From: DATJIG01 sp050260515
GTDB taxonomy: Bacteria; Pseudomonadota; Alphaproteobacteria; SMXQ01
Reading direction: 5' to 3'
Assembly: GCA_050260515.1 (NCBI GenBank)
Contig: JBLNCI010000006.1
Location: 47,027-111,026 of the forward strand
DNA: 64,000 nt
Shown here: positions 43,262-52,045 of the stretch, one piece after another
Position numbering within the stretch: the stretch's first letter is position 1
Layout of the letters: each line of letters opens with the position of its first letter
Notes under the pieces: generated by a model
What the model saw: only the letters and a program-made list of their open reading frames with translations
What the model was told of the DNA's origin: nothing
Databases searched by the model: none
Position numbers and translations under genes: made by a program

Positions 43262-43792
43262 ATGCACAAGATAAGTGTCACGGGGCCGACGACTGCCGTA
43301 GCGCTGTTGCTTTCATTGTTCGCGGTCGCGGGTTGCCAACATCCAAGTCAGAACGCCTACAGCTACCGCGAAGTCGGGAAGACCTCGGCGGTGAGCTTCG
43401 GGACGATCCTCGCCGTGCGCGACATCGACATCATCGGCAAGAACACCGGGGCAGGCGCGCTGGTCGGCGCCGCGGCCGGTGGGGGCGCGGCCAGCTACGC
43501 GGGCGCCGGCAGCGGCAGGAACTGGGCGGTGGGGGCGGGCCTCATCGCAGGCGCGATCGCCGGAGGGCTCGCCGAACAGGCGATGTCGGACCGCAAGGGA
43601 ATTGAGTACACCGTGGTGCTGGAATCCGGCGTCACGCTGACGGTCGCGCAAGAATTGCCGAAAACAGAGACGGTGATCCCGGTGGGCACGCGCGTCATCG
43701 TGCAGAACAGCGGCGGATACCAGCGCGTGCTTCCCGCGACCAACCTTCCGACGGAAGTGAAGCGGCCGCAGGGCCTCAAGGTCGTCGACTAG
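43262..43792 (+). CDS. Glycine-zipper outer membrane lipoprotein (SlyB/Pcp-like)
   Basis: A 176-residue lipoprotein: the signal ends in 'LFAVAGC', giving acylated Cys25. Residues about 63-105 form a glycine-zipper pair ('AGALVGAAAGGGAASYAGAG', 'AVGAGLIAGAIAGGLAEQAM') that inserts in the outer membrane, and the C-terminus has the SlyB-like 'YTVVLESGVTLTVAQEL'. SlyB-type proteins stabilise outer-membrane complexes under stress. The ATG follows GGGGGAAGGCG. A second lipoprotein gene starts 9 bp later. Confidence 0.87.
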   Translation: MHKISVTGPTTAVALLLSLFAVAGCQHPSQNAYSYREVGKTSAVSFGTILAVRDIDIIGKNTGAGALVGAAAGGGAASYAGAGSGRNWAVGAGLIAGAIAGGLAEQAMSDRKGIEYTVVLESGVTLTVAQELPKTETVIPVGTRVIVQNSGGYQRVLPATNLPTEVKRPQGLKVVD

Positions 43793-43801
43793 GCTGCGAT
43801 T

Positions 43802-44431
43802 ATGCGGGCGATAGTCGTCGTTGTCGCGGCGCTACTTGCGTCCGCGTGCACGGGGCAGGCGGTTGTTCCTTCCGTCGCTGTCGAGATTCCGGCCGGGCAG
43901 AAGCCGGTAGCGGGCAACTACGCGGCGACAATTCAAACCGGCGGATGGGCTCTGCGGACCAAGTCCCGGGGAACGTCGTGCGGTGTATGGACGTTCGACA
44001 CGGACGTAAACTCGTCCTACGAGGGCGCCATCCGTGACGGACTCATGCGATCGCTGGAGAAGGTCACCTTCACGCCGGAGATTCTGTCGCCGGAGCAGCT
44101 GAAGGAGAGTGGTTACGACGCCCAGGTCGTCGTCCACCAGGGAAACGCTTCTTCGACGTTCATGCTGTCGCCGAAATTCTTTTCCGCCTCGGCCCGTGGC
44201 GAGGTGGTCCTCTCGGTGATCCTGGCCATTCGCGACGGGAGCGGAGTCACGTACCAGAACACGGTCACCGGAAAGGGCAGCGGGAGCAAAGAGGTCTTCG
44301 CATGTCCCGCGATCGGTCAAGCTGTCGGCGCCGGTGCGCAGGATGCGGTCAGGACAATCGTCCGGGAGATCGTGCTCTCTGTGCGGGACGGATTGCGCGA
44401 CCGCCGGGTTGCGGCGAAGCCGCAAAGCTGA
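43802..44431 (+). CDS. Lipoprotein of unknown function
   Basis: A 209-residue protein with a short signal ending in the lipobox 'LLASAC' (Cys16). The mature part is beta-rich, with 'SCGVWTFDTDVNSSYEGAIR' and a cysteine pair (in 'TSCGVW' and 'EVFACPAIG'). There is no known family in my reading. The arrangement after the glycine-zipper lipoprotein, with only 9 bp between, suggests a common envelope job. The C-terminal 30 residues are helical and charged. Confidence 0.72.
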   Translation: MRAIVVVVAALLASACTGQAVVPSVAVEIPAGQKPVAGNYAATIQTGGWALRTKSRGTSCGVWTFDTDVNSSYEGAIRDGLMRSLEKVTFTPEILSPEQLKESGYDAQVVVHQGNASSTFMLSPKFFSASARGEVVLSVILAIRDGSGVTYQNTVTGKGSGSKEVFACPAIGQAVGAGAQDAVRTIVREIVLSVRDGLRDRRVAAKPQS

Positions 44432-44586
44432 TCTGCCGCGGCTCCGGACCGGAGGCGAAGCTGCGTTCGCTCGACCTCCGGCTCACTCGTCGCTGGCACA
44501 GTGGCCGCCGGAAATGCTAACAGACGATCCAGTCCCCCGCCTCGTCAGGCCGGCACCCGCCGTTTCTCCAACGCGAAGGATCCTCC

Positions 44587-45108
44587 ATGCAATCGTTCAC
44601 ACCGTTCGTGCTGTCCCTGCTCGCGTTCGCCGCGATGACCGCCGCGACGCCGGCGCAAGCCGCTGAGCGCCTCGTCCTCGAACTCACCACCGGGCCGGTG
44701 GTGATCCAGCTCCGCCCGGACCTCGCGCCGAACCACGTCGCGCGCATCAAGGAGCTGGCGCAGCAGGGCTTCTACAACGGCATCGTCTTCCATCGCGTGA
44801 TCGAGGGCTTCATGGCCCAGACCGGCGATCCCACCGGCACCGGCACCGGCGGCTCGGGCAAGAAGCTGAAGGCGGAGTTCAGCCAGGCACCGTTCGCCCG
44901 CGGCACCGTCGGGATGGCGCGCGCCCAGTCGCCCGACAGCGCCGACAGCCAGTTCTTCATCTGCTTCAAGCCGGCGCCGTTCCTCAACGGCCAGTACACC
45001 GTGTGGGGCTCGGTGATTCAGGGGATGGAGAACGTCGACAAGATCGCGCGCGGCGAGCCGCCGCGGAACCCGGACAAGATCGTCAGCGCCCGCGTCGAGT
45101 CCGACTAG
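44587..45108 (+). CDS. Peptidyl-prolyl cis-trans isomerase, periplasmic cyclophilin
   Basis: A 173-residue cyclophilin with a signal peptide to about residue 25 ('AATPAQA'). 'GFYNGIVFHRVIEGFMAQTG' holds the catalytic Arg/Phe/Gln set and 'DSADSQFFICFKPAPFLNGQ' the substrate groove. 'VWGSVIQGMENVDKIA' ends the fold. It helps fold proline-containing envelope proteins. The ATG has GAAGGAT upstream. The position after the lipoproteins may be chance, with 155 bp between and no shared transcript visible. Confidence 0.95.
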   Translation: MQSFTPFVLSLLAFAAMTAATPAQAAERLVLELTTGPVVIQLRPDLAPNHVARIKELAQQGFYNGIVFHRVIEGFMAQTGDPTGTGTGGSGKKLKAEFSQAPFARGTVGMARAQSPDSADSQFFICFKPAPFLNGQYTVWGSVIQGMENVDKIARGEPPRNPDKIVSARVESD

Positions 45109-45148
45109 CGCGACCGCCTGTCGGGAGGCAACCACACGCGCCGGTCCG

Positions 45149-47044
45149 CTACACGCGGCCGGCGCGTTCTCCATACAGGAAAGTGATGTTGATGCGGCGG
45201 TTCTCGTAGCCCGGCTTGAACCGGATCGTATCCGTCGCGTGGATCAAGTCCGAGTTGAAGATCACCGCGCGGTTCTGCCGATGCGGGATGCGGTGGACCT
45301 TGGCGCCCGATTCGTCGATGAAGCGTCGCATCGTCGCCTGGTCGACGTTGTACGTGCGGAAGTCCCAGTCCGCCGGCGCCTCCTTGTCCCACACCATCAG
45401 TCCGCCGGACTCGGGGTCGAGATTGGCATCGTCGGGCGTAACCCAGAAATTCACGTTTACCGCGGCGAAGTCGGCATGCAGCCCGATGCCGTCCCGGCGC
45501 TCGCCGTATTTGAACGCCCACACCTTCAGCAGCGGACGGTCGCCGAAGATCCCGGGCAGGCGCTCGGGCAGCTCGCGCCCGATCTGCAGCAGGAGCGGGC
45601 ACGCGAAGCCGTCCTCGCCGAACGCGCCGAGGTATCCGTTGGTGTAATTGCTGCCGAACCACACGGTGGACTCGAGGCAGAAGCGCCTGAGCGACGCGAG
45701 TGCCTCACGGGTGAGGAAGCCGTCGACCCACGTGATGCCCGGGGCGCGGGCAAAGTAGTCGCGCTCGATCGCCGCACGGTCGAGCGCACTTACCGCTCCC
45801 GTCGCGATCTCGGGCGCCGGCGCGACGTGCCACAGGCGGTTGTAGGTGTCGCCGATCTCGCGACGGCTCGCGTCATCGAGCTCCACGAGCTGGTTGTCCG
45901 CTGCGCTCGTGGGCAACCGGAGGCGCGCCCTTTCATAGCGGGCGAGCAGGGACGGGTCCGGCAGTTCGCCGAGTGCGAGTAGGTGCTGAATCTGCTCGAT
46001 GTCGTGGTCGAGCTTCCCGCGGGTCGTCTGCCGGAAGGTCTGCAGTCCAGAGAACGGCGACGGCCCGGGCTTGCGCACGATTTCGGTCGCTCTCATGCGC
46101 GCCGCGAACGCGTCCTCGGTGCGGCCGGCGCGGAGCAGGGCGGCGCCCAGCGTCTCCCATGTCTTCCAGTCGTCGGGCCTCTGCTCGCTGGCGGCGCGGG
46201 CAAGCGCGATGGCGCCGGCAAGGTGGTCCTCGGCTTCCCGTGCGGCCTCATCGCCGGCGGTATGCGCCGAACGGGCAAGGGCGATCGACAGCCGGAGCCG
46301 CGACTCCGCGTGCTCGGGTCTCAGTGCGCACGCCGCGCGCAACGCGGCGACCGCCTCGTCGTAGCGACCCGCGAGCGACATCGCCTGACCCAGCCCGCTC
46401 TGCGTCTCGGCGCTGGCCTGATCGATTGCGAGCGCCCGCCGGAAGGCGGCGATGGCGTCCTCGAAGCTTTCCTGGGCGGTGAGGACGTTGCCGAGGTTGC
46501 GAAAAGCTTCCGCATAGCCCGGCGCGAGGGTCGTCGCGCGGCGGAAGCACTCGGCCGCCTCGGTCGACCGGCCGATGTGGAACAGCGCCGTGCCAAGACT
46601 GTTGTGGGCGAGTGCGAAGTCGGGCGCAACACGAAGCGCATCTTGGAGGCGGGCGATCGCGCCGTCGGCGTCGCCCGCTTCCAGCAACGCATTGCCGAGG
46701 TTCGCGTTGGCTTCGGCGAAATCCGGAGCAGCGGCGATGGCCCGCCGGAACACCGCCACTGCCTCATCGCGACGCCCGGCCCCCTTCAGCGCCAGACCCA
46801 AGTGGTTCAGGACCGGGGGGAGGTCAGGGGCTATGTCGAGGGCGCGCTCGAAACAGGCGATCCCTTCCGCACGGCGTCCCTGGAACACATGCACCATCCC
46901 GAGCAGATCCAGCGCCTGCGCATGTCGCGGATTGCTCGCCAGCACGCGCTCATAACTCGCGCGCGCGGCGTCGAGTCGCCCGGCGCGATGATGGGAAATC
47001 CCGGTCTCGAGGTCGGGGTTGTCCGAAGGGGATGCGGTCGACAC
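45149..47044 (-). CDS. TPR-repeat protein fused to a 2-oxoglutarate/Fe(II) oxygenase-like domain
   Basis: Roughly the first 330 residues are tandem TPR repeats, each of about 34 residues with the usual 'A..LG..L...G....A...F..A...P' pattern. The last 200 residues look like a prolyl/asparaginyl-hydroxylase-type double-stranded beta helix: His523-x-Asp525 in 'GLHADFA', His602 in 'SDLIHATDTI' and Arg616 in 'YENRRINITF' are the metal and 2-oxoglutarate ligands. The fusion suggests protein hydroxylation with the TPRs choosing the target. The GTG at 47044 is the best start clear of the divergent neighbour, but the N-terminus is uncertain. No signal peptide is seen. Confidence 0.75.
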   Translation of the reverse strand: MSTASPSDNPDLETGISHHRAGRLDAARASYERVLASNPRHAQALDLLGMVHVFQGRRAEGIACFERALDIAPDLPPVLNHLGLALKGAGRRDEAVAVFRRAIAAAPDFAEANANLGNALLEAGDADGAIARLQDALRVAPDFALAHNSLGTALFHIGRSTEAAECFRRATTLAPGYAEAFRNLGNVLTAQESFEDAIAAFRRALAIDQASAETQSGLGQAMSLAGRYDEAVAALRAACALRPEHAESRLRLSIALARSAHTAGDEAAREAEDHLAGAIALARAASEQRPDDWKTWETLGAALLRAGRTEDAFAARMRATEIVRKPGPSPFSGLQTFRQTTRGKLDHDIEQIQHLLALGELPDPSLLARYERARLRLPTSAADNQLVELDDASRREIGDTYNRLWHVAPAPEIATGAVSALDRAAIERDYFARAPGITWVDGFLTREALASLRRFCLESTVWFGSNYTNGYLGAFGEDGFACPLLLQIGRELPERLPGIFGDRPLLKVWAFKYGERRDGIGLHADFAAVNVNFWVTPDDANLDPESGGLMVWDKEAPADWDFRTYNVDQATMRRFIDESGAKVHRIPHRQNRAVIFNSDLIHATDTIRFKPGYENRRINITFLYGERAGRV

Positions 47045-47153
47045 GACGGTTCCGTTGCTGCTGGACCGACTATATCTACTCCACGTCGTCTCGTCAGGGG
47101 CGACGGGATGCGTTGTCCGAAGCGTTGCGCTGCGTGTACTGTGATCGGAAAGG

Positions 47154-48122
47154 ATGATTGCGGTGCCGGATTCAGAAAGCCCCACCCTGCAGATTCCGGC
47201 GCCCACGCAGGGACCGGGCGGCTTGCTCGCCCCCTGGCGCGCCGCCCATGCCCGCTTTCATGCGCTTGCCCCGAACGCGCGCGGTGCGGTGCTCGTCTCC
47301 GCCGGCTCGGTGACGCTGGTCGTCATGGCGATGCTGGTCAAGTTCCTCGGCGACCGGCTGTCGAGCTTCGAGATCCTGTTCTTCCGCTCCGCGATCGGGT
47401 TCTGCTTCGTCCTGCCGCTGTTCGCGCGCAATCCGATGGAGCCGCTGCGGACGAAGCGGCTCGGCATGCATTTCCTGCGCGGATCGAGCGGCGCGCTCGG
47501 CAATGCCTGCTTCTTCTGGAGCATCACCCACATGGTGCTCGCGGATTCGATGGCGCTGCAGTTCTCGCGGCCGCTGTTCATGATCCCGCTCGCGTTCTTC
47601 ATCCTCGGCGAGGTGGCGGGCTGGCGACGCTCGCTGGTGGCCGTGGTCGGATTCGTCGGCATCGTGCTGTACGCGCGGCCGTTCACATCCGGCTTCGACT
47701 ACAACGCCATCATCGGCGCGTCGGGCGCGCTGTTCGGCGGCCTCGTCGTCCTCGGCATCAAGAGCCTCGCGCGTACCGAGCCGACGCGCGTCATCATGTT
47801 CTATTACGGCGTGTGGAACACGGTGTTCGCCGCAATCCCCTGTTTCTTCCTCTGGATCACGCCCACCGTTCCCGAAATGGCGCTGCTCGTGGTCGTCGGG
47901 TTTCTCGGCATCGCCGGTCAGAGCATGATCACCCACGGCTTCACCCAGGGCGACGCGACCGCACTGGTGCCGCTCGACTACTCGCGGATCGTCTACTCGG
48001 CGGCGCTCGGCTACCTTGTGTTCGGCGAGGTGCCGGGCGTATGGAGCGTCGCCGGCATGGCGCTGATCGTCATGGCGTCGCTCTACCTGGTGCTGACGGA
48101 AAAGAAGAAGGCGCGGGGCTGA
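47154..48122 (+). CDS. EamA/DMT-family transporter
   Basis: A 322-residue inner-membrane protein with ten predicted segments in two EamA halves ('VLVSAGSVTLVVMAMLVKFL' first). Residues 1-40 are a cytoplasmic Pro-rich lead. 'LFFRSAIGFCFVLPLF' and 'YFGVWNT'-like boundaries fit the RhaT/EamA drug/metabolite exporter class, often S-adenosylmethionine- or amino-acid-related. The start ATG at 47154 has a GGAAAGG site very close upstream; a GTG at 47163 is an alternative. It is divergent from the TPR-oxygenase gene. Confidence 0.85.
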   Translation: MIAVPDSESPTLQIPAPTQGPGGLLAPWRAAHARFHALAPNARGAVLVSAGSVTLVVMAMLVKFLGDRLSSFEILFFRSAIGFCFVLPLFARNPMEPLRTKRLGMHFLRGSSGALGNACFFWSITHMVLADSMALQFSRPLFMIPLAFFILGEVAGWRRSLVAVVGFVGIVLYARPFTSGFDYNAIIGASGALFGGLVVLGIKSLARTEPTRVIMFYYGVWNTVFAAIPCFFLWITPTVPEMALLVVVGFLGIAGQSMITHGFTQGDATALVPLDYSRIVYSAALGYLVFGEVPGVWSVAGMALIVMASLYLVLTEKKKARG

Positions 48123-48199
48123 CCGACGGTTTCGGCTCCTGTAGATATGAGACAAGAGCCGCGCTGCGGGAGGCGACGGCCGAACGGGGAAGAGATCTC

Positions 48200-49357
48200 A
48201 TGCGTGCATGGCTTTGCGCGGCGTCCGCGGCAGTATGCCTCGTTGGCTGTGGCGGTTTTGGCGAAGTGCGTGCGGCCGAGCTGCCGAAGGCGACCCAGCA
48301 GGCGCTCGCGGGCGAGAAGATCGATCCCGGACTCCTCGACGGCCTCGACGCGGAGCTCAACGTGCCGCCGTCCTGGATCGAGGCCGCGCGCCGTGAGAAG
48401 GACGTGGTGATCCTCGGCACCTGGAACGACCGCGACTTCCGTGCGCTCACCGAGCCGTTCAAGGCGCGCTATCCGTTCGTCAACCTGCGCTACACCCGCA
48501 CCGGCACCGCCGGGCGCGGCATGAAGGTGCTGGTCGCGCTGCAGGAGGGCCGCGTGATCGCCGACGTGCTGACCAGCATCGGCGACTCGACCGGCGCACT
48601 CGACGAGGCCAAGGCTCTCGCGGATCTCCGCGACCTGCCCGGGTACGCGAGCGTCCCGCCGGAGTACGTCGCCGACGACGGGACGTGGGTCAGCTACAAG
48701 CTGTCGTTCCGCTGCATGGCCTACAACACGACGAAGCTCAAGGCGGAGGACATGCCCGCGACCTGGGACGAACTGGTCACGAGCCCGAAGCTGCGCGGCG
48801 GCAACCTCGCGCTGTCGAACCTCGCCGACAGCTGGCTGCTGGTGCTGTGGGGCACGAAGGGCGAGGCGTGGGGTGCCGATTTCACCCGCAAGCTGTTCCA
48901 GAACCTCACGCCGCAGCGGCGCAAGGAAGGCATGAACGCGACCGCCGGCCTCGTCGTCGCGGGAGAGGCCGACGCCAGCCTGCCGGCCGGCGAGGATCGT
49001 GCCCAGCAGTATCGGGCGAAGGGCGCGCCGGTCGGCTATCACTGCCCGGCGCCGATCACCCTCACCGTTTCGCAGATCGCGATGCTGGAGCAGTCGCCGC
49101 ACAAGAACGCGGCGCGGCTGTTCATCAACTGGATCCTCAGCCGCGAGGGCCAGATCCTCCAGCACACCGCGACGCACTCGGTGCCGGTTCACAAGGACCT
49201 GCAGACGCCGACGTTCCTGGCCTTCCCCGAGACCATCGTCGGCAAGCCGCGCGTGGTCCGCGACGACGCGCTGATCGGCAGCGATCTGGCGAAGCGCATG
49301 CAGGCGGTGTGGAACGAGCAGTGGACGGCCACGACCGCCGGCGACAAGGCGCGATGA
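48200..49357 (+). CDS. Orphan ABC-type solute-binding lipoprotein, iron(III)-like
   Basis: A 385-residue receptor of the family-1 class: the N-terminus 'MRAWLCAASAAVCLVGCGGF' has a lipobox with Cys17. 'REKDVVILGTWNDRDFRALT' and 'NAARLFINWILSREGQILQH' are the FbpA-type blocks. It has no permease or ATPase beside it, unlike the two other iron-type receptors in the window, so it may feed one of those systems. An in-frame extension of 739 codons upstream is an artefact of high GC. The ATG follows GGGAAGAGA. Confidence 0.85.
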   Translation: MRAWLCAASAAVCLVGCGGFGEVRAAELPKATQQALAGEKIDPGLLDGLDAELNVPPSWIEAARREKDVVILGTWNDRDFRALTEPFKARYPFVNLRYTRTGTAGRGMKVLVALQEGRVIADVLTSIGDSTGALDEAKALADLRDLPGYASVPPEYVADDGTWVSYKLSFRCMAYNTTKLKAEDMPATWDELVTSPKLRGGNLALSNLADSWLLVLWGTKGEAWGADFTRKLFQNLTPQRRKEGMNATAGLVVAGEADASLPAGEDRAQQYRAKGAPVGYHCPAPITLTVSQIAMLEQSPHKNAARLFINWILSREGQILQHTATHSVPVHKDLQTPTFLAFPETIVGKPRVVRDDALIGSDLAKRMQAVWNEQWTATTAGDKAR

Positions 49358-49397
49358 CGGCCGTGCTCGGAGACGTCCGACAGACGAGGCATTCGAC

Positions 49398-49961
49398 GTG
49401 AAGCTCAATATCGGCTGCGGCCATCGCAAGATCGACGGCTTCGTCAACGTCGACAAGTTCGCCGCGTGCGCGCCGGACCTGCAGCTCGACATCGAGATCA
49501 CGCCGTGGCCGTGGCCGACGTCCTCGGTCGAGGAGATCCGGTTCATCCACGCGCTCGAGCACATGGGGCAGGATGTCGCGGTGTTCCTCGCGATCATGCA
49601 GGAGATCTACCGCGTGCTGGTTCCGGGTGGACGCCTCGTCGTCCACGTGCCGCACCCACGCAACGACGATTTCCTCGGCGACCCGACCCACGTCCGGGCG
49701 ATCACGGCGCAGCAGATGCGGCTGTTTGATCGCCGGCTCAATGACGAGTGGAAAGCGTCGGGGCGGAGCGCCGCGACGCCGCTCGCCCACTACCTCGGAG
49801 TCGATTTCGAGATGGTCGAGATGCGCCAGCTTCTCGAGCCGCGGTACGCGGAGGCTCTCCAGGCGGGGCGCATGACCTACGAGGAGATCGGGCGCGCGGC
49901 CGAAGAACGCAACAACGTCGTCGCCGAGATTCACATGACTCTCGTCGCGCGGAAGGGCTGA
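49398..49961 (+). CDS. Class I SAM-dependent methyltransferase
   Basis: A 187-residue protein starting 'KLNIGCGHRKIDGFVNVD', the SAM-binding motif seen in small methyltransferases linked to glycan or lipid synthesis. 'IRFIHALEHMGQDVAVFL' and 'EIYRVLVPGGRLVVHVPHP' fit the Methyltransf_11 fold. A pair with a glycosyltransferase-like gene follows after 3 bp, pointing to a saccharide substrate. It starts 40 bp after the receptor gene and is translated on the same strand. Confidence 0.85.
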   Translation: MKLNIGCGHRKIDGFVNVDKFAACAPDLQLDIEITPWPWPTSSVEEIRFIHALEHMGQDVAVFLAIMQEIYRVLVPGGRLVVHVPHPRNDDFLGDPTHVRAITAQQMRLFDRRLNDEWKASGRSAATPLAHYLGVDFEMVEMRQLLEPRYAEALQAGRMTYEEIGRAAEERNNVVAEIHMTLVARKG

Positions 49962-49964
49962 GCG

Positions 49965-50681
49965 ATGCGCCTCGGCCTCATCCAGACACGCGGCATCGGC
50001 GACCTGGTGATCGCGCTGCCGATCGCCCAGCATTTCGTCGCCCTCGGTCATGAGGTCCACTGGCCGGTGGACTCGCGGTTCCTGGGCTTCATGGCCGCGG
50101 CGGCGCCGGAGGTCCGCTTCCATCCGATCGATCCGTCGGACACCGGCGACCAGACTCCAGCCTATTTCTACGACGCGCCGCTCGCGGTCCTGCAAGGACT
50201 CGGCTGCGATGCGATCCAGTGCCTGTACTCGTATCTGACCGGGCGCGACGTCGTGAACGAGAAGCTCGCCCGCGCGCTCAAGTTCGACGAATACAAGTAC
50301 GCCGTGACCGGCGTGCCGTTTTCCCGGAAGTGGGACCTCAGGATCCGGCGCGACGCCGCGCGCGAGCAGGCGCTGTTCGATTCGCTCGGCGTGCGCGGGC
50401 CCTACGTGCTCGTCCACGCAACAGCGTCCGGCGCCTCGATCAACGTCAACCTCGCGCCGCAGCTCGTGGCCGGCCGGCAGGTGATCGAGCTGACCGAGCG
50501 CACCGACAATCCGTTCGACTGGCTGCTCGCGCTGGAGCGGGCGTCGCTGCTGGTGCTGATCGACAGCGTGTTCGCGAACCTCGTCGAGCAGCTCAATTTT
50601 CCCAATCCCAAGATTCTCATGCTCAAGGCCGCCGAGGTGCCGTTCACCCCGGTGTTCAAGAACGGCTGGACCTTCTACTAG
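49965..50681 (+). CDS. Glycosyltransferase-like protein (GT9/heptosyltransferase type)
   Basis: A 238-residue protein whose N-terminus 'RLGLIQTRGIGDLVIALPIA' matches GT9 family enzymes (ADP-heptose-LPS heptosyltransferases), and 'DWLLALERASLLVLIDSVFA' is the nucleotide-sugar side. It is shorter than the 330-360 residue norm: the linker between the two Rossmann folds is compressed. It may have a reduced function or a small acceptor. It is co-translated with the methyltransferase upstream (3 bp gap). Confidence 0.65.
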   Translation: MRLGLIQTRGIGDLVIALPIAQHFVALGHEVHWPVDSRFLGFMAAAAPEVRFHPIDPSDTGDQTPAYFYDAPLAVLQGLGCDAIQCLYSYLTGRDVVNEKLARALKFDEYKYAVTGVPFSRKWDLRIRRDAAREQALFDSLGVRGPYVLVHATASGASINVNLAPQLVAGRQVIELTERTDNPFDWLLALERASLLVLIDSVFANLVEQLNFPNPKILMLKAAEVPFTPVFKNGWTFY

Positions 50682-50698
50682 CGGCGAATGGGCGAGCG

Positions 50699-50788
50699 AT
50701 GAAGACGACCTGGATCATCACCAGCGCGCTCGACACCGGCGCCGGGGTCTACGACGCGAAGCCGTCGGGGCGCATCCTCTACGATTGA
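50699..50788 (+). pseudogene. 29-codon frame resembling the start of a larger phage/LPS-type gene
   Basis: 'MKTTWIITSALDTGAGVYDA' over residues 1-20, then nine more residues to a stop, looks like the first strand of a family that usually continues ('..W..SSAL....GV.....RF..TL'). Here it stops after 29 codons, so it may be a truncated remnant at the end of the methyltransferase-glycosyltransferase pair. A real microprotein is the alternative. Confidence 0.3.
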
Positions 50789-50848
50789 CCGCGGACGCAG
50801 CTTCGCCGTCGCTGCGGCGAAGTCCGGCTTCGTAGGTGCGGAGGGGAA

Positions 50849-50923
50849 TGGTGGGCGCTGCAGGGATTGAACCTGCGACCCCATCCGTGTGAAGGATGTG
50901 CTCTCCCGCTGAGCTAAGCGCCC
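50849..50923 (-). tRNA. tRNA-Val (anticodon CAC)
   Basis: The complement folds with acceptor GGGCGCT/AGCGCCC, anticodon stem CATCC/GGATG and loop TTCACAC (anticodon CAC), T arm CAGGTTCAATCCCTG, and an encoded ACCA end (50849-50852). Confidence 0.95.
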
Positions 50924-50959
50924 GTCCCGGCCCGACAAACGGGCGGCGGAATGGCGCTT

Positions 50960-50988
50960 GGTATACGGGCGCATCGGCTCGCAGTCAA
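50960..50988 (-). promoter_or_regulatory. Promoter for tRNA-Val
   Basis: On the - strand TTGACT (50983-50988), a 17-base spacer and TATACC (50960-50965). The -35 box has five of six consensus bases and the -10 box has TATA. The start would be about 30 bases before the tRNA. Confidence 0.65.
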
Positions 50989-51091
50989 GGAACCGACCCC
51001 CCCCCGGTCAGCGGGCTGGTTGCCCCGAATCGGCCCCATTGACCGGGTTCAATGGCGGTATGCTGGCAGGTCAGTTGGGGCAGGTGGTTCG

Positions 51092-52045
51092 ATGACGTGG
51101 AACGCCGGCTTGCGACGTGGGCGAATGGCGGTGAGCGCGATCGGCGCGGTCGCCGCGCTGGTGGCCATCGGTCTCTCGGCGGCCGCCGCCCAGGACACGG
51201 CGATGGTGGCGCCGCCGGGCGCCGGCTATCGCCTCAACGACCGCACCCTCGTTCTCACCTACGACGTTTACATCGGCGGGCTGCACGCGTTCCGCTTCGA
51301 CGCGACGGTGGGCGTCGACGACCGCAGCTACGAGGTGGCGCTCGACGGCGGCACGTCGGGTGTCATCGGCCGGCTGTTCTCGTGGCGTGCGAGCCTCCGT
51401 TCCGACGGCGCGGTCGCTTCGACGCAACCCGTCCCGGCGGGGCTCTCGGCGGCGCGCTTCGAGAGCGCGACGGCGTGGCAGGGCAAACCGCGGCGCACCT
51501 CGCTCACGTTCACCGGTGACGGCCGCTACGACGTCGCGCTCGAGCCCCCCGAGGACGCCGACAGCGTTCGCGAGGACGGCGGACTCCCGTCCATCCTGCC
51601 GCCCGGCACGATGGATCCGGTGGCGGCGTCGCTCGCCGCGCTGTCGGCATCGGCGCGCGACGGCGCATGCGCGCGCCGACTTCCGGTGTTCGACGGCAAG
51701 CGCTACTACGAGCTGATCGTGCGCGACGGCGACGGCGACAACGTCGTGCCGCCGAGTCACTTGTCGGCGTTTTCGGGCCCGGCGCTGAAATGCCGCATCG
51801 CGATGCGGCGCCTCGCCGGCTTCAGCAAGCGGCGCTATGCGCAATACTGGGACGACGAGAGCAGCGATCTGCCGACGATCTGGTCCGCGGCGCTGGCTCC
51901 CGGTATGCCGCTGGTGCCGGTGCGGTTTCTCGCGCCGATCCACATCGCCGGCAATCTGGGTACGATGGTGATCCACATCGTCCACGCCGAGCTGCGGGCC
52001 GGGGCCGGCACCCGCGTGCTGGTCGACCAGCCGCGCGCCCGCTAG
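51092..52045 (+). CDS. DUF3108 domain protein, periplasmic
   Basis: A 317-residue protein with a signal peptide ending near residue 34 ('IGLSAAAAQ'), then 'RTLVLTYDVYIGGLHAFRFD', the entry strand of DUF3108 proteins, a beta-rich barrel-like fold seen in the proteobacterial periplasm. 'LPVFDGKRYYELIV' and 'YWDDESSDLPTIW' are other family-like blocks. The function is not established. It overlaps the stop of the convergent phosphatase gene (52042) by four bases. Confidence 0.8.
   Translation: MTWNAGLRRGRMAVSAIGAVAALVAIGLSAAAAQDTAMVAPPGAGYRLNDRTLVLTYDVYIGGLHAFRFDATVGVDDRSYEVALDGGTSGVIGRLFSWRASLRSDGAVASTQPVPAGLSAARFESATAWQGKPRRTSLTFTGDGRYDVALEPPEDADSVREDGGLPSILPPGTMDPVAASLAALSASARDGACARRLPVFDGKRYYELIVRDGDGDNVVPPSHLSAFSGPALKCRIAMRRLAGFSKRRYAQYWDDESSDLPTIWSAALAPGMPLVPVRFLAPIHIAGNLGTMVIHIVHAELRAGAGTRVLVDQPRAR

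Noticed and set aside
45983..48199. 739-codon N-terminal extension of the orphan receptor
   Set aside because: It crosses the TPR-oxygenase gene, has no start support and is a GC artefact; the ATG at 48200 starts a proper signal peptide.
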